DNA from: Chlorobiota bacterium
Lineage (GTDB): Bacteria > Bacteroidota > Chlorobiia > Chlorobiales > Chlorobiaceae
DNA: 64,000 nucleotides
Reading direction: 5' to 3'
NCBI GenBank assembly: GCA_016868665.1
Contig: VGGK01000007.1
Coordinates: 1-64,000, forward strand
Of this stretch, positions 28,589 to 37,945 are shown piece by piece. Every line of letters begins with the position of its first letter. The stretch's first letter is position 1. Below the pieces are notes generated by a model that made no database searches, had not been told where the DNA came from, and saw nothing but the letters and a program-made list of their open reading frames with translations. Both the position numbers and the translations under genes were made by a program.

Positions 28589-31429
28589 CTAATGAGCCTC
28601 CATCCAGTTTTTTCCCGCTCCGGTATCGACTTCCACGGGCACGGTTTTCATGCCGCAATATCGGGCGGCTTCGATCATGGCGTCCACGACAAGAGCTTCC
28701 ATAGCCTCTTTTTCGCCGGGCGGCGTTTCGAAAAGCAGTTCGTCATGTACCTGCAGCAGCATGACCGACTGCATCTTCCGCTTTTTCATCCTCATGCTGC
28801 AGAGGTTCATTGCATATTTGATGATATCGGCTGCTGTACCCTGGACAGGGGTGTTCATCGCTGCGCGTTCTGCCGCTTTCCGGCGGATGCTGTTGCTGCT
28901 GACAAGGTCCGCCATATACCTGCGGCGTCCGAGCAGGGTTGAGACGAACCCTGTTTTCCTTCCATCCGCGACGATGCCGTCGAGAGCGGCGAACAGATCC
29001 GGGTATCTGGATTTATAAATATCGATGATCTCTTTCGCCTCTTTCTGCGGGATGTTCAGTCGCTTCGACAGTCCGAAAGGCTGAATGCCGTAGAGCACTC
29101 CGAAGTTGATCTCTTTGGCTTTGCGCCGCATATCCGGAGTGATCGTTTCAGTGTTGAAAATCGTTTTCGCCGTAGAGCTGTGGATATCCTCCCTGCGGCG
29201 GAATGCGTCGATGAGTTTTTCGTCTCCCGATATTTCCGCCGCAATGCGCAATTCGATCTGTGAATAATCCGCTGACAGAATGAGATTGTCAGGGTTCGAA
29301 GGGATGAATGCACGACGGATCTCTTTTCCGGCAGGTGTCCTCACCGGGATGTTCTGCAGGTTCGGGTTGGACGACGAGAGTCTTCCCGTAGCGGTAATAT
29401 GCTGGTTGAACGAGGTGTGCAGGCGTCCCGTTCGGGGGTTGATCATTTTCGGCAGCGCATCGATATAGGTGGTCCTGAGTTTCTGAAGACTGCGGTATTC
29501 GAGAAGGTCGCCAGCCACGGGATGGAGAGGGGCAAGGTCTTCGAGCACTTCGACATTGGTCGAAAAACCGGTTTTTGTGGTTTTTCCGGCAGGAAGGCCA
29601 AGCACGGTGAAAAGAATATGGGAAAGCTGCTTCGGAGAATCGATGTTGAAGACCGTTCCGGTTGCGGCGAAGATTCGTTCCCTGAGATCGTCGATCTGGC
29701 TGCTGATGAACAGCGAACTCTTTTCGAGGTGGGCGGTATCGATTGAAATACCCTGGTATTCCATTCCGGCAAGCACCTCTACCAGCGGAAATTCTATGGT
29801 TCTGCACAGGTGGAGAAGCCGGGCGTTTTCCTGAAGCCTTGTTTCGAAAACGCCTTTGAGGCGCAGCGCCACGTCCGCATCCTGGCAAGCGTAATCCGTA
29901 AGCCGTGCAGGAGGCACCTCATGGATGGGCAGACGATTTTTCCCTTCGCCGGTCAGCTCGTCGAACGTCGTGGTTCTGATGGAGAGGTGGCGGGCGGCAA
30001 GGTCGTCGAGGTTGTGTTTTTCTTCCGGATCGAGCACGTAGCTCGCCAGCATTGTGTCGAAGCCTACAGGAGAGAGCGAAATGCCGTAGTTCTTCAGGAC
30101 GAGCAGATCGTATTTCAGGTTCTGTCCGGTTTTTCCGATCTCCGGTTTTTCCAGAGCCGGCTTAAGCACGTCGAGTGCATGGTGTACGTCGAGCCCGTTT
30201 CTGCCGAAATAGACGAAAACAGCCTCTTTCGGTTCGATCGAGAACGAAATACCGACAAGTTCGGCCTGGAAAATATCGAGGCTTGTTGTTTCAGTATCGA
30301 TTGCGAACGATTCCGACCTTTCGAGCCGGGCGGCCAGTTTCCCGACTTCTTCGAGCGTATCGATCATGCGGTAGGTCGCCCCGTCGAGAGGCGAAAGAAG
30401 CGGCACCGATGCGGCCTGATCCCCTGAATACGCAGCGCTTTTCCCGGTATTATCTTCTTCGGAAACGGCAGCCATGCCCGGAAATGCCGCCGGCAGGCGT
30501 GCGGCTATGCTTTTCAGTTCGAATTTTTTCAGGAACGGAAAAATCTTCTCTTTGTCGGGAGTCCTGCAGGCGAGCTGTTCCAGATCGAGCGCAAGGTCGA
30601 TACCAGAATCGATGGTGACAAGCTTGCGCACGAGATCGAGCTGCGGGCTGAACGCTTCGAGGCTTGAGCGCGTTTTCGGGGCAAGTTCTCCGATATGGCT
30701 ATAGATACCATCGAGCGAACCGTATTTCATGAGCAGGGCGGCAGCGGTTTTCAATCCGATGCCTTTCGCGCCGGGTATGTTGTCGGAGGTGTCGCCGGAG
30801 AGTGTGAGCAGATCGACGAACCGCTCGGGTTCCACGCCGAACTGTTCGACGATCTCCTTTCGTCCGAACGGTTCGAGATCGTTCTGTTTCCTGGACGGCT
30901 TGAGCATGGTGACGCCGTCGTTCACAAGTTGGGCGAGATCCTTGTCGGGAGAGACGATATAGACGCGGCAGCGTTCCGAGAACTGTTTGGCTGCAGATCC
31001 TATCAGATCGTCGGCCTCGTATCCCGGCGTTTTGACAAGCGGTATGCCGAACGCTCCGATAAGAGCGATGATCCCCTCGATCTGCGTAAGCAGATCTTCG
31101 GGAGGAGTCGGACGGTTTGCCTTGTAAGGCTCGTAAAGGTCGTGCCGGAAGGTTTTTTCACGGCTGTCGAACGCTACGGCAAGATAGTCCGGATGCCAGG
31201 TTTCATAAATTTTCAGCAGCGTCGACGCAAAGCCGTGAATTGCTCCGGTAGGCATGCCCTCCCGGGTTTTCATGCCGGCCTGCTGCAAAGCGAAGAATGC
31301 CCGGTAAACCAGAGCCATGCCGTCGAGCAGGAAGAGTCCGGGTTTCTCTTTCCGTTCCGACGGCGTCGCTCCGGCAACCGCGGCAGGACAGGTATCGCTG
31401 AAAAAATCGAATTGCCGTTCGTCCGTCAT
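28589..31429 (-). CDS. polA: DNA polymerase I
   Basis: 946 residues from the ATG at 31427-31429, which overlaps the pheA stop as ATGA. The upstream open frame is not used. The 5'-3' exonuclease domain (about 35-330) contains YEADDLIGSAAKQF and SGDTSDNIPGAKGIG. The 3'-5' exonuclease domain (about 365-560) keeps its acidic residues (FAIDTETTSLDIF, YACQDADVALRL), so proofreading should be active. The family A polymerase domain has LSADYSQIELRIAAEISGD, RRKAKEINFGVLYG and LQVHDELLFE. All three activities look intact. Confidence 0.97.
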   Translation of the reverse strand: MTDERQFDFFSDTCPAAVAGATPSERKEKPGLFLLDGMALVYRAFFALQQAGMKTREGMPTGAIHGFASTLLKIYETWHPDYLAVAFDSREKTFRHDLYEPYKANRPTPPEDLLTQIEGIIALIGAFGIPLVKTPGYEADDLIGSAAKQFSERCRVYIVSPDKDLAQLVNDGVTMLKPSRKQNDLEPFGRKEIVEQFGVEPERFVDLLTLSGDTSDNIPGAKGIGLKTAAALLMKYGSLDGIYSHIGELAPKTRSSLEAFSPQLDLVRKLVTIDSGIDLALDLEQLACRTPDKEKIFPFLKKFELKSIAARLPAAFPGMAAVSEEDNTGKSAAYSGDQAASVPLLSPLDGATYRMIDTLEEVGKLAARLERSESFAIDTETTSLDIFQAELVGISFSIEPKEAVFVYFGRNGLDVHHALDVLKPALEKPEIGKTGQNLKYDLLVLKNYGISLSPVGFDTMLASYVLDPEEKHNLDDLAARHLSIRTTTFDELTGEGKNRLPIHEVPPARLTDYACQDADVALRLKGVFETRLQENARLLHLCRTIEFPLVEVLAGMEYQGISIDTAHLEKSSLFISSQIDDLRERIFAATGTVFNIDSPKQLSHILFTVLGLPAGKTTKTGFSTNVEVLEDLAPLHPVAGDLLEYRSLQKLRTTYIDALPKMINPRTGRLHTSFNQHITATGRLSSSNPNLQNIPVRTPAGKEIRRAFIPSNPDNLILSADYSQIELRIAAEISGDEKLIDAFRRREDIHSSTAKTIFNTETITPDMRRKAKEINFGVLYGIQPFGLSKRLNIPQKEAKEIIDIYKSRYPDLFAALDGIVADGRKTGFVSTLLGRRRYMADLVSSNSIRRKAAERAAMNTPVQGTAADIIKYAMNLCSMRMKKRKMQSVMLLQVHDELLFETPPGEKEAMEALVVDAMIEAARYCGMKTVPVEVDTGAGKNWMEAH

Positions 31430-32265
31430 GCAATCACTCCGTAGCTGCCCAGAACTTTGACCATGGTTGCGAATTCTCCCAGGTGGCGAAGCGCGTTTTC
31501 GATGTTCGGATCCTCGCGATGCCCGATAATATCGATATAGAAAAGGTATTCGAAAGCCTTTTTTCTGAATGGGCGCGATTCGATTTTCGCCAGATCGATA
31601 TTCCGCAACGCAAGCGTCGCAAGTGCCTTGAAGAGCGATCCCTGTTCGTTCGGCAGGGTAAAGACGATCGACGTTTTCGGCTGCGAGACGTCGGGCCGGC
31701 TTTTCATGATCGGGTTTGCGGCTTTGTCGGCATGGGCGATGCAGAAAAACCGGGTGATATTCCACTCCTCGTCGGCGAGGTTTTCCTGGAGGATTTCCAG
31801 TCCGTAAAGCTCACCGGCACGTTTCGACGCGATTGCGAGTTTCGATCTGTCGCCTTCGGCTGCGATCATTTTCGCACTCCCGGCGGTATCATAGGCGACC
31901 TCTGCCTTCAGGTGTGGATGCGAAGTGAAAAAATTTCTGCACTGTGCAAGCGCCTGCGGGTGCGAAAGCACTTTTACGGCAGATTCGACCGACGAACCGT
32001 GAATTCCGAGCAGGCAGTGCTCGACCTTGACGAAAGTCTCCGCGACAATTGCCACAGGGTGCTGCAGGAGCAGATCGTAGTTGTGATGAATGCTGCCTCC
32101 AAGCGAATTTTCGATGGGAATGACCGCAAAGTCGGCTGCGCGGCTCTCGACTGCAGAAAATACTTCGTCGAAAGTTTCGCAGGGTTTCGGTTTTCCGAGC
32201 CTGAGCGCGGCGATTTCGCTGTACGCGCCTGGTTCTCCCTGATAGGCGATCATCGGGTTTGTCAT
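31426..32265 (-). CDS. pheA: Prephenate dehydratase
   Basis: 279-residue stand-alone enzyme that converts prephenate to phenylpyruvate. The periplasmic-binding-protein-like catalytic domain has YQGEPGAYSEIAALR, the PIENSLGGSIHHNYDLL motif and the TxRF-like NITRFFCI. The C-terminal ACT domain (about residues 195-279) carries a GSLFKAL-type turn and the ESRP-like IESRPF motif, for feedback inhibition by phenylalanine. There is no chorismate mutase fusion. The stop overlaps the polA start by 4 bp. Confidence 0.96.
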   Translation of the reverse strand: MTNPMIAYQGEPGAYSEIAALRLGKPKPCETFDEVFSAVESRAADFAVIPIENSLGGSIHHNYDLLLQHPVAIVAETFVKVEHCLLGIHGSSVESAVKVLSHPQALAQCRNFFTSHPHLKAEVAYDTAGSAKMIAAEGDRSKLAIASKRAGELYGLEILQENLADEEWNITRFFCIAHADKAANPIMKSRPDVSQPKTSIVFTLPNEQGSLFKALATLALRNIDLAKIESRPFRKKAFEYLFYIDIIGHREDPNIENALRHLGEFATMVKVLGSYGVIA

Positions 32266-32428
32266 TCTTTGTTCTTGTAGTTAACTTCCGGCAAAGCCGT
32301 CGCTTTCAATGGAAACCGTTTTCCGGTCGCGTCGGCAGCCCTCTTCTCTATGTTCTGAAAAGAATATACGGTCAAATATCGAAAACGGGGGATATTCCAG
32401 GGAATTTTAAAATCAGTGATTCTTTATT

Positions 32429-33181
32429 ATGTCCGGACACAGTAAATGGGCCACCATCAAAAGGAAAAAAGCCGCAACCGATCAGAAAAGAGGCAATCTT
32501 TTCACGAAACTGGTCAAGGAGATCACCATTGCCGCAAGAATGGGCGGCGGCGATCCATCAGGTAATCCCAGGCTTCGGCTTGCAATCGATACGGCTCGCG
32601 CCAACTCCATGCCTATGGACAACATCCAGCGGGCGATCAGGAAAGGTACCGGCGAACTCGACGGCGCCAGTTACGACGAGATAACCTATGAAGGTTACGG
32701 CCCCGCAGGTATCGCCCTCATCATAGAAACCGCAACCGACAACCGCAACCGGACAGTTGCCGAAATCCGCCATATCATGAACCGCAACAACGGTTCGCTC
32801 GGCGAAAGCGGCAGCGTCGGCTGGATGTTCCAGCGCAAGGGATCGATCGATGTCCCGAAAAGCGCGATCGAAGAAGACGCGCTGATGGAACTGCTTATCG
32901 ATGCCGGCCTTGAAGACCTCGATACCGGCGACGAAACATATTATACGGTGCTCACCGATCTGCGCGATCTTGAATCCGCCAAAAAAGCTCTCGACGATGC
33001 GTCGATCGCTTATGAAAACGCGCGGGTCGATCTCGTACCCGAAAACTATATCGAACTCGAAACGGAAGACGCCGAAAAAGTCATCAGGCTGATCGACGCG
33101 CTTGAAAATAACGACGATGTTCAGGCCGTCTACAGCAATATGGAAATCAGCGAAAAGGCGATGAACAGTTTAAACGGATAG
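32429..33181 (+). CDS. yebC: YebC/PmpR (TACO1) family protein
   Basis: 250-residue protein with the unmistakable opening [20 protein letters not shown] and the segment [17 protein letters not shown]. Family members act in translation, relieving stalls at polyproline-like sequences, or as transcription factors. It is directly followed by ruvC (7 bp), a very common gene pairing in bacteria. Confidence 0.96.
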   Translation: MSGHSKWATIKRKKAATDQKRGNLFTKLVKEITIAARMGGGDPSGNPRLRLAIDTARANSMPMDNIQRAIRKGTGELDGASYDEITYEGYGPAGIALIIETATDNRNRTVAEIRHIMNRNNGSLGESGSVGWMFQRKGSIDVPKSAIEEDALMELLIDAGLEDLDTGDETYYTVLTDLRDLESAKKALDDASIAYENARVDLVPENYIELETEDAEKVIRLIDALENNDDVQAVYSNMEISEKAMNSLNG

Positions 33182-33188
33182 TAGACGC

Positions 33189-33761
33189 ATGGTTGTGCTC
33201 GGGGTGGATCCCGGTAGCCTGTATACCGGATACGGCGTTATCCGGAAAGATGCGGCCGGGTTTCATGTTCTTGCATGCGGAGTGATCCGGCTGAATCGCC
33301 GGAAAAGCTATCCCGAAAGGATAGGCGAGATATATCGCGAGCTTGAACTGGTCATGGAAGCCTTCCATCCCGGGTGCCTTGCCCTTGAAACAGTTTTTTT
33401 AAACAGGAACGTCCAGTCGGCTCTCAAGCTCGGGCAGGTCAGGGGAGCCATTATTGCGCTTGCTATGAACCGTAAGGTGGAGCTGCGCGAGTATGCTCCC
33501 CGCGAGGTAAAGGCTGCTGTTACCGGAAGAGGTTCCGCCGGCAAGCAGCAGGTGGCCTGCATGGTACGCGGCATGCTTCGTTTCGATTCCGGGCCGGCCA
33601 CTTTCGATATGACCGATGCGCTCGGAATCGCTCTTTGCGATCTGCTTAAAACGGGAGGGAACAAGTTGCCGGAGATACGTGTTCACTCCGCATCAGGCGG
33701 CGCGAAGCGGAAAAACTGGGCGCAGTTCGTCGAGTCGCGGCCGGATATGATCATACGCTGA
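33189..33761 (+). CDS. ruvC: Holliday junction endonuclease RuvC
   Basis: 190-residue resolvase. The acidic catalytic residues are visible in [14 protein letters not shown], in [20 protein letters not shown] and near the C-terminus in [12 protein letters not shown]. The RNase H-like fold length is slightly above the usual 160-175, because of a basic C-terminal extension ending in the segment [15 protein letters not shown]. It sits after yebC. ruvA and ruvB are not in the window. Confidence 0.95.
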   Translation: MVVLGVDPGSLYTGYGVIRKDAAGFHVLACGVIRLNRRKSYPERIGEIYRELELVMEAFHPGCLALETVFLNRNVQSALKLGQVRGAIIALAMNRKVELREYAPREVKAAVTGRGSAGKQQVACMVRGMLRFDSGPATFDMTDALGIALCDLLKTGGNKLPEIRVHSASGGAKRKNWAQFVESRPDMIIR

Positions 33762-33823
33762 AGGATGAGCGGCCGGTTTGCCTGCCCTTGTCATGAGAAC
33801 GAGAATATAAACCGATAGAATCT

Positions 33824-34384
33824 GTGGAAGGCCATATTTTCAATCTTCCGAACTTTCTCAGCCTGTTGAGAATCCTGCTGATTCCGTGGTTCATATACTA
33901 CTATCATGCCGGCCAGCTCACCATTGCCATCATCCTGATGATCATTGCCGTGCTGAGCGACTGGTTTGACGGGCAGGCCGCCCGATGGACAAACGAGGTG
34001 TCCGAGATGGGCAAGATTCTCGATCCTCTCGCCGACAAGCTCTGTCTTGCCAGCGCCGCGCTTTATTTTCTCTGGATCGGAAAGCTTCCTCTCTGGTTCG
34101 TGCTCTTCGCCATCCTGCGCGATATGCTGATTTTTTCCGGAGCGGCGTACATCCGATATCGGCACAAGGTGCTCACGACATCGCTCTGGCCGGGCAAGTG
34201 GGCCGTCGGTTTCGTTTCGATCATGTTCATCACCATGGTCTGGCCGCATCCCATCTTTGAGCGTTACCCGATTCAGGAATTTTTCATGTACCTCTCCGTG
34301 CTCATGCTCTCCTATTCCTTTGCGGAATACTGCGTGCGGTTTTACCGCATACGCAAAGGCGAGCCTGAGACCGGTACGTCATGA
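33824..34384 (+). CDS. pgsA: CDP-diacylglycerol-glycerol-3-phosphate 3-phosphatidyltransferase
   Basis: 186-residue integral membrane enzyme starting at a GTG codon. The CDP-alcohol phosphotransferase motif D-G-x2-A-R-x8-G-x3-D-x3-D is complete within SDWFDGQAARWTN and MGKILDPLADKL. Four to five further hydrophobic spans follow. It makes phosphatidylglycerol phosphate, the committed step to anionic phospholipids. It continues the yebC-ruvC direction after a 62-bp gap. Confidence 0.92.
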   Translation: MEGHIFNLPNFLSLLRILLIPWFIYYYHAGQLTIAIILMIIAVLSDWFDGQAARWTNEVSEMGKILDPLADKLCLASAALYFLWIGKLPLWFVLFAILRDMLIFSGAAYIRYRHKVLTTSLWPGKWAVGFVSIMFITMVWPHPIFERYPIQEFFMYLSVLMLSYSFAEYCVRFYRIRKGEPETGTS

Positions 34385-34426
34385 CCATTCGTGGTTGAGC
34401 ATTCTCTATCTATCCCCTTTATTCCG

Positions 34427-35467
34427 ATGAACACGTTAGTGCCATATCTGCTTCTTCTGTTTCTGACGCAGATTTTTACCCTGCCGGTGCAGGCATTCGC
34501 GTCCTCGTCGGGTGAGGATGCGATTCTCATGAACGCCGCAGTCAAATTCCGGAAAGGCGATTTTTCCGGCGCCGCCGAAGCATACAGCGAGGCGTTGAAA
34601 ATAAATCCCGGGCGTGCCGAAGCATACAACAACAGGGGACTTTGCAAAGCGGCATCCGGCGATGCCGAAGGAGCGGCATCCGATTACAGCAAAGCCATCG
34701 GAATCGAACCCGCGCTGACCGAGGCATACAACAACCGGGGACTTGTTTTTGCGGCAACAGGCAGGCACCAGGAAGCGATCGCCGATTTCAACCAGGCGCT
34801 CAGGATCAACGCCGTTCAGGCTGAAGTCTACAACAACCTTGGACTGTCCAGAGCTGCGCTTGGCGATCATGCCGGAGCGCTTGACGATTTCGCCACCGCC
34901 ATTGCCCTCAAGCCTCACTATCCCGAAGCTTTTTACAACAGCGGCTGTTCCCGCCAGAGTCTCAGCGATCATGAAGGCGCGCTCCGTGATTTTCTTAAGC
35001 TCACCGCATTGCAGCCAGGCTACGCCGAACCCTTTTACCGATGCGGCATGTCCCGTGCGATACTCGGGAACCATAAGGCAGCGCTTCTGGATTTCGACAG
35101 GGCGATTTCCATTAACGGAAACTATCGCGAAGCGTTTATCGGCAGGGCTGTATCCCGGATCAGAACAGGAAACTTCCCGGGAGCGCTTGCCGATTATGAT
35201 AAGGCAATAGCCCTGAACCCCGAAAATCCGGAAATATATTACAATCGTGCCCTTGTAAAAGTCAAGCTGAACGATTACGCCGGTGCCGTTGCCGATTGCA
35301 CCGGCGCGCTTGAAAGAAGAAAAAACTATCCCGAAGCGTTGTTTTTAAAAGGCATCATGCTCGGCGAACTTGGAGACCGCGACGGCATGCTTGCCAATCT
35401 GCAGCGTTCAGCGTCTTCAGGTTACGCGCCGGCCAAAAAGCTGCTCCGGAAAGAACGAAACCGATAA
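34427..35467 (+). CDS. Exported tetratricopeptide-repeat protein
   Basis: 346 residues from ATG 34427, giving a signal peptide (TLVPYLLLLFLTQIFTLPVQAFA). The mature part is almost entirely TPR units of 34 residues, about eight to nine in tandem. Each shows the pattern AEAYNNRGL, a glycine-alanine turn, and AxxDYxKAIxLxP. Such scaffolds bind other proteins, and the partner is unknown. It lies 43 bp after pgsA and is followed by a strong hairpin terminator. Confidence 0.88.
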   Translation: MNTLVPYLLLLFLTQIFTLPVQAFASSSGEDAILMNAAVKFRKGDFSGAAEAYSEALKINPGRAEAYNNRGLCKAASGDAEGAASDYSKAIGIEPALTEAYNNRGLVFAATGRHQEAIADFNQALRINAVQAEVYNNLGLSRAALGDHAGALDDFATAIALKPHYPEAFYNSGCSRQSLSDHEGALRDFLKLTALQPGYAEPFYRCGMSRAILGNHKAALLDFDRAISINGNYREAFIGRAVSRIRTGNFPGALADYDKAIALNPENPEIYYNRALVKVKLNDYAGAVADCTGALERRKNYPEALFLKGIMLGELGDRDGMLANLQRSASSGYAPAKKLLRKERNR

Positions 35468-35519
35468 CCGCACGCTGTCTGCACGGACGGGGGAGCGGCA
35501 AAAAAATCGTCCGAAAACG

Positions 35520-35556
35520 ATAAAAGCCGGAGGACGGGCAGTCTTCCGGCTTTTAT
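35520..35556. terminator. Bidirectional rho-independent terminator
   Basis: A 16-bp stem (35520-35535 with 35541-35556) with one G-T pair and a 5-nt GGGCA loop. The stem ends in AAAA/TTTT runs on both strands, as expected for a terminator shared by the convergent TPR and peroxiredoxin genes. Confidence 0.85.
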
Positions 35557-35585
35557 CCTTATGATTTCCGGTTTTCCCCGGAGCA

Positions 35586-36257
35586 TCAAAGCGACTTATG
35601 GCAGAACCACCAGTCATAACAGTCGTACTGCGACGGTCGTTTTTTCGCATCTTCGATGTTGTTTGCCGGTGGAATGATCACCCGATCCTTCAGGAGAGTG
35701 TTCTCCGGCCAGTTTGCAGGAATGGCAACCTTGTTGCTGTCCGAAACCTGCAGGGCCTTGACGGCACGCACGATCTCGTCGATGTTCCTGCCTATCTCCT
35801 GCGGATAATAGAGGATCAGTCTGACCTTTCCTTCCGGATCGCCCACGAACACGGCGCGGACGGTATTGGAGCCCTTGCCGGGATGCAGCATGCCGAGCTG
35901 CATGGCGATGCGGTCATTGGCGGCAACAATGGGGAATGTGATTTCCGTATCGAGGTTATCCTTGATCCACTCAACCCATTTGATATGCGAAAACACCTGA
36001 TCGACCGACATGCCCACGAGCTTGCACCCGAGCTTGTCGAAATCCGGCACGCGTTCCTGAAAAGCGTGGAACTCCGTCGTGCAGACCGGAGTGTAATCCG
36101 CCGGATGGCTGAAAAGCACGAACCACGAACCTTTGAGATCGCCCGGAATGTTCATCGGGCCATGGGTGGTCTGCACCTGCATTTCCGGAAAAGCGTCCCC
36201 GAGCAGCGGCATGCCTGCATCGCTGTAATAAAACTGGTCTTCGATATGATCTGACAT
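35586..36257 (-). CDS. Peroxiredoxin, Prx6 type
   Basis: 223 residues from the ATG at 36255-36257. The peroxidatic cysteine is C59 in [13 protein letters not shown]. The Prx6-type C-terminal extension ends in CYDWWFCHK, with cysteines near 213 and 219, like archaeal Prx6 enzymes where such cysteines help resolve the sulfenate. It reduces hydrogen peroxide and alkyl peroxides. It is divergent from a PerR-type regulator with a candidate PerR box between them, so peroxide induction is likely. Confidence 0.93.
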   Translation of the reverse strand: MSDHIEDQFYYSDAGMPLLGDAFPEMQVQTTHGPMNIPGDLKGSWFVLFSHPADYTPVCTTEFHAFQERVPDFDKLGCKLVGMSVDQVFSHIKWVEWIKDNLDTEITFPIVAANDRIAMQLGMLHPGKGSNTVRAVFVGDPEGKVRLILYYPQEIGRNIDEIVRAVKALQVSDSNKVAIPANWPENTLLKDRVIIPPANNIEDAKKRPSQYDCYDWWFCHKSL

Positions 36258-36640
36258 GATTGCGATCCTCCTTGAATATTTTGTTAGGAAACATGATTTA
36301 CTGCTGTAATGCATTGCTGAATTATAGAAATATTCTTAAATAAGAACAAATCTTTTTTAGGTTTTTTTTATCTTTTGATAGAACAGGCGGTGCGGAATGC
36401 GAGTTCATAATTGTTATATTTGTAATGAGATTAAAATAATCCTGTTTTAAGCCCCCGAGAGCAGGAACAGTGTACAACACAATGGGAAATTCCGGGAAGT
36501 GTGATGAGCTGCCGGAGCAGCGATAATGGATTCTGCATGCACGCGCATGATGATTTCGATTTCGGCCATCCAGGCAATCCGGTTGCTTAATAACGTTCCA
36601 GAGGTTCCCGCAATGCTATGAACAGATGGAGGATCAGGTT
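36258..36640. other. Divergent intergenic region, peroxiredoxin and perR promoters
   Basis: 383 bp, AT-rich in its left two thirds, without a convincing ORF. It contains a palindrome TTCTTA-AA-TAAGAA (36333-36346), a candidate PerR box (36405-36419), and several T-rich tracts. Both divergent genes should be transcribed from here. Confidence 0.6.
36405..36419. promoter_or_regulatory. Candidate PerR box
   Basis: The 15-mer TCATAATTGTTATAT matches 11 of 14 defined positions of the Bacillus subtilis PerR consensus TTATAATnATTATAA. It lies in the shared region between the peroxiredoxin gene and the perR-like gene, about 150 bp and 220 bp from their start codons. It is the best such site I could find by eye. 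Confidence 0.5.
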
Positions 36641-37135
36641 ATGGCAGAAGTAGACATAGTTCAGGGCGATCTCGAGCGTTTTTTTGCCTTCTGCAGGGAG
36701 CGCAATCTGAAGATAACGCCTCAGAGGACGGCGATTTACTCTCTTCTGAAGGGATGTCCCGATCATCCTTCGGCAGATTACGTCTATCGCCGGATCAGAA
36801 AAGACTTTCCCGGTATTTCCTTTGAGACCGTCAACCGCACTCTTCTTACGTTTGCGGCGGTGGGACTTATAGCCATAGTGGAGTCGACGACTGGCGTCAG
36901 GCGGTTCGACCCCGATACGGAAAGCCACCATCATATTCATTGCGTGAGGTGCGGCCGGATTTTCGATTTCAGGCATGAGGGCTATGACGGGATTTCAATT
37001 CCTGAAAATCTTTCCGAAGAGTTCACGGTAATCGACAAGCGCGTTGTGCTGCATGTCATCTGCCCTGAGTGCAGAAACCAGAATGAGGCTCACGAAAGCT
37101 CCGATCATGCCGGTTACCGGATGACAACCTCGTGA
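36641..37135 (+). CDS. perR: Fur-family peroxide-sensing repressor (PerR type)
   Basis: 164 residues from ATG 36641, which has a perfect GGAGG at 36628-36632. This SD favours it over the in-frame ATG at 36626. The DNA-binding winged helix (about 1-80) contains KITPQRTAIYSLL. Structural zinc cysteine pairs lie at C101/C104 and C141/C144. The PerR metal-site pattern is kept: the His of HPSAD, the Asp of RRFD rather than Glu as in Fur, two of the histidines in SHHHIHC, and the Asp of IFDF. It probably senses peroxide by histidine oxidation and controls the divergent peroxiredoxin gene. Confidence 0.88.
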   Translation: MAEVDIVQGDLERFFAFCRERNLKITPQRTAIYSLLKGCPDHPSADYVYRRIRKDFPGISFETVNRTLLTFAAVGLIAIVESTTGVRRFDPDTESHHHIHCVRCGRIFDFRHEGYDGISIPENLSEEFTVIDKRVVLHVICPECRNQNEAHESSDHAGYRMTTS

Positions 37136-37151
37136 GCCTTGGTATTGCTTT

Positions 37152-37174
37152 GCTGCATCAGTTCCTGATGCAGC
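37152..37174. terminator. Hairpin between convergent perR and FISUMP genes
   Basis: A perfect 10-bp stem GCTGCATCAG (37152-37161) and CTGATGCAGC (37165-37174) with a 3-nt loop. It overlaps the FISUMP stop codon and is not followed by a T-tract. A second inverted repeat (AGGCTCACGA at 37086-37095 with its complement at 37130-37139) covers the perR 3' end. Together they may halt convergent transcription. Confidence 0.5.
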
Positions 37175-37826
37175 GTACCGACAGCCCGAGAGACTTGCTG
37201 CTGCTCACGCGGTAGACGGCGGAATAGGCGTTGAACAGCTGCCTGTGCCATGCCGCATAACCGTTGTTGTCCGTGGCGCTCCAGAAACTGGCATTGGTGC
37301 CCAGAAGGTGAAAGTCCCCGTTGCTGCTCCGGTATCCTGCCGGAATTGCCGTAAAACCGCTGCTGTTGTCAGCTCCTACCACAGGAGCCTTCCACAGCAC
37401 CGTGGATTTCAGCTTTGTTCCTGACGCTTTCTCACCTCCTGTCGCTTCTACAAGCTGCTGCCATTCGGCATCCGACGGAATATGCCACCCCTGGGGAGCC
37501 AGACCTCTCGGATCGTTCACCGCATGCCAGTTGTAGAGTTTTCCGTATGTAACTCCGTTTTCGCTTCTGTTTTCGTAATAGCACCAGGCCCCCGTTTTCA
37601 GGCTGTTCCACAACAGGGGATCCTGCACCTGCGGAATCTCATCGCCGTTCCGGTAACGGGTAACGTCCAGATTATCTGTCATCCATACCTGATTGCCGAT
37701 TGTAACTGAACGGATGGAGGCGGCAGGACTTCCTTTTTCTGCGGCTGAGGTGTAATAGTCGGGCATGAGCAGTGCGACAATCATGAAAACCACTGCCGGA
37801 ACGCTGAATTTGTGGCTTCTTTTCAT
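37158..37826 (-). CDS. FISUMP-domain exported protein (second of two)
   Basis: 222 residues from the ATG at 37824-37826 (MKRSHKFSVPAVVFMIVALLM). It has a signal peptide, but no clear lipobox cysteine, unlike its paralogue at 16739. The FISUMP domain shows VTIGNQVWMTDNLDVTRYRNG, YGKLYNWHAVNDPRGLAP, GWHIPSDAEWQQLVEA, ASFWSATDN and SVRCIRN. The function is unknown. It is convergent with perR and divergent from rnr. Confidence 0.87.
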   Translation of the reverse strand: MKRSHKFSVPAVVFMIVALLMPDYYTSAAEKGSPAASIRSVTIGNQVWMTDNLDVTRYRNGDEIPQVQDPLLWNSLKTGAWCYYENRSENGVTYGKLYNWHAVNDPRGLAPQGWHIPSDAEWQQLVEATGGEKASGTKLKSTVLWKAPVVGADNSSGFTAIPAGYRSSNGDFHLLGTNASFWSATDNNGYAAWHRQLFNAYSAVYRVSSSKSLGLSVRCIRN

Positions 37827-37945
37827 TATGTTAAGGTGTTTTGTTGGTTCCTGCAGGTTTTGTATTACAGGATTTCCAGTCATCCGTTGCAGGAAAGGAC
37901 GAATGTGCCGATTACAGGTTAAGTACTAACGCGGAAAAGATTCTT

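Noticed and set aside
34427-35467. Regularly spaced similar segments that could suggest a CRISPR or minisatellite
   Set aside because: The periodicity is 102 bp (34 codons) and in frame: it is the TPR protein's repeats. I saw no CRISPR array anywhere in the window.
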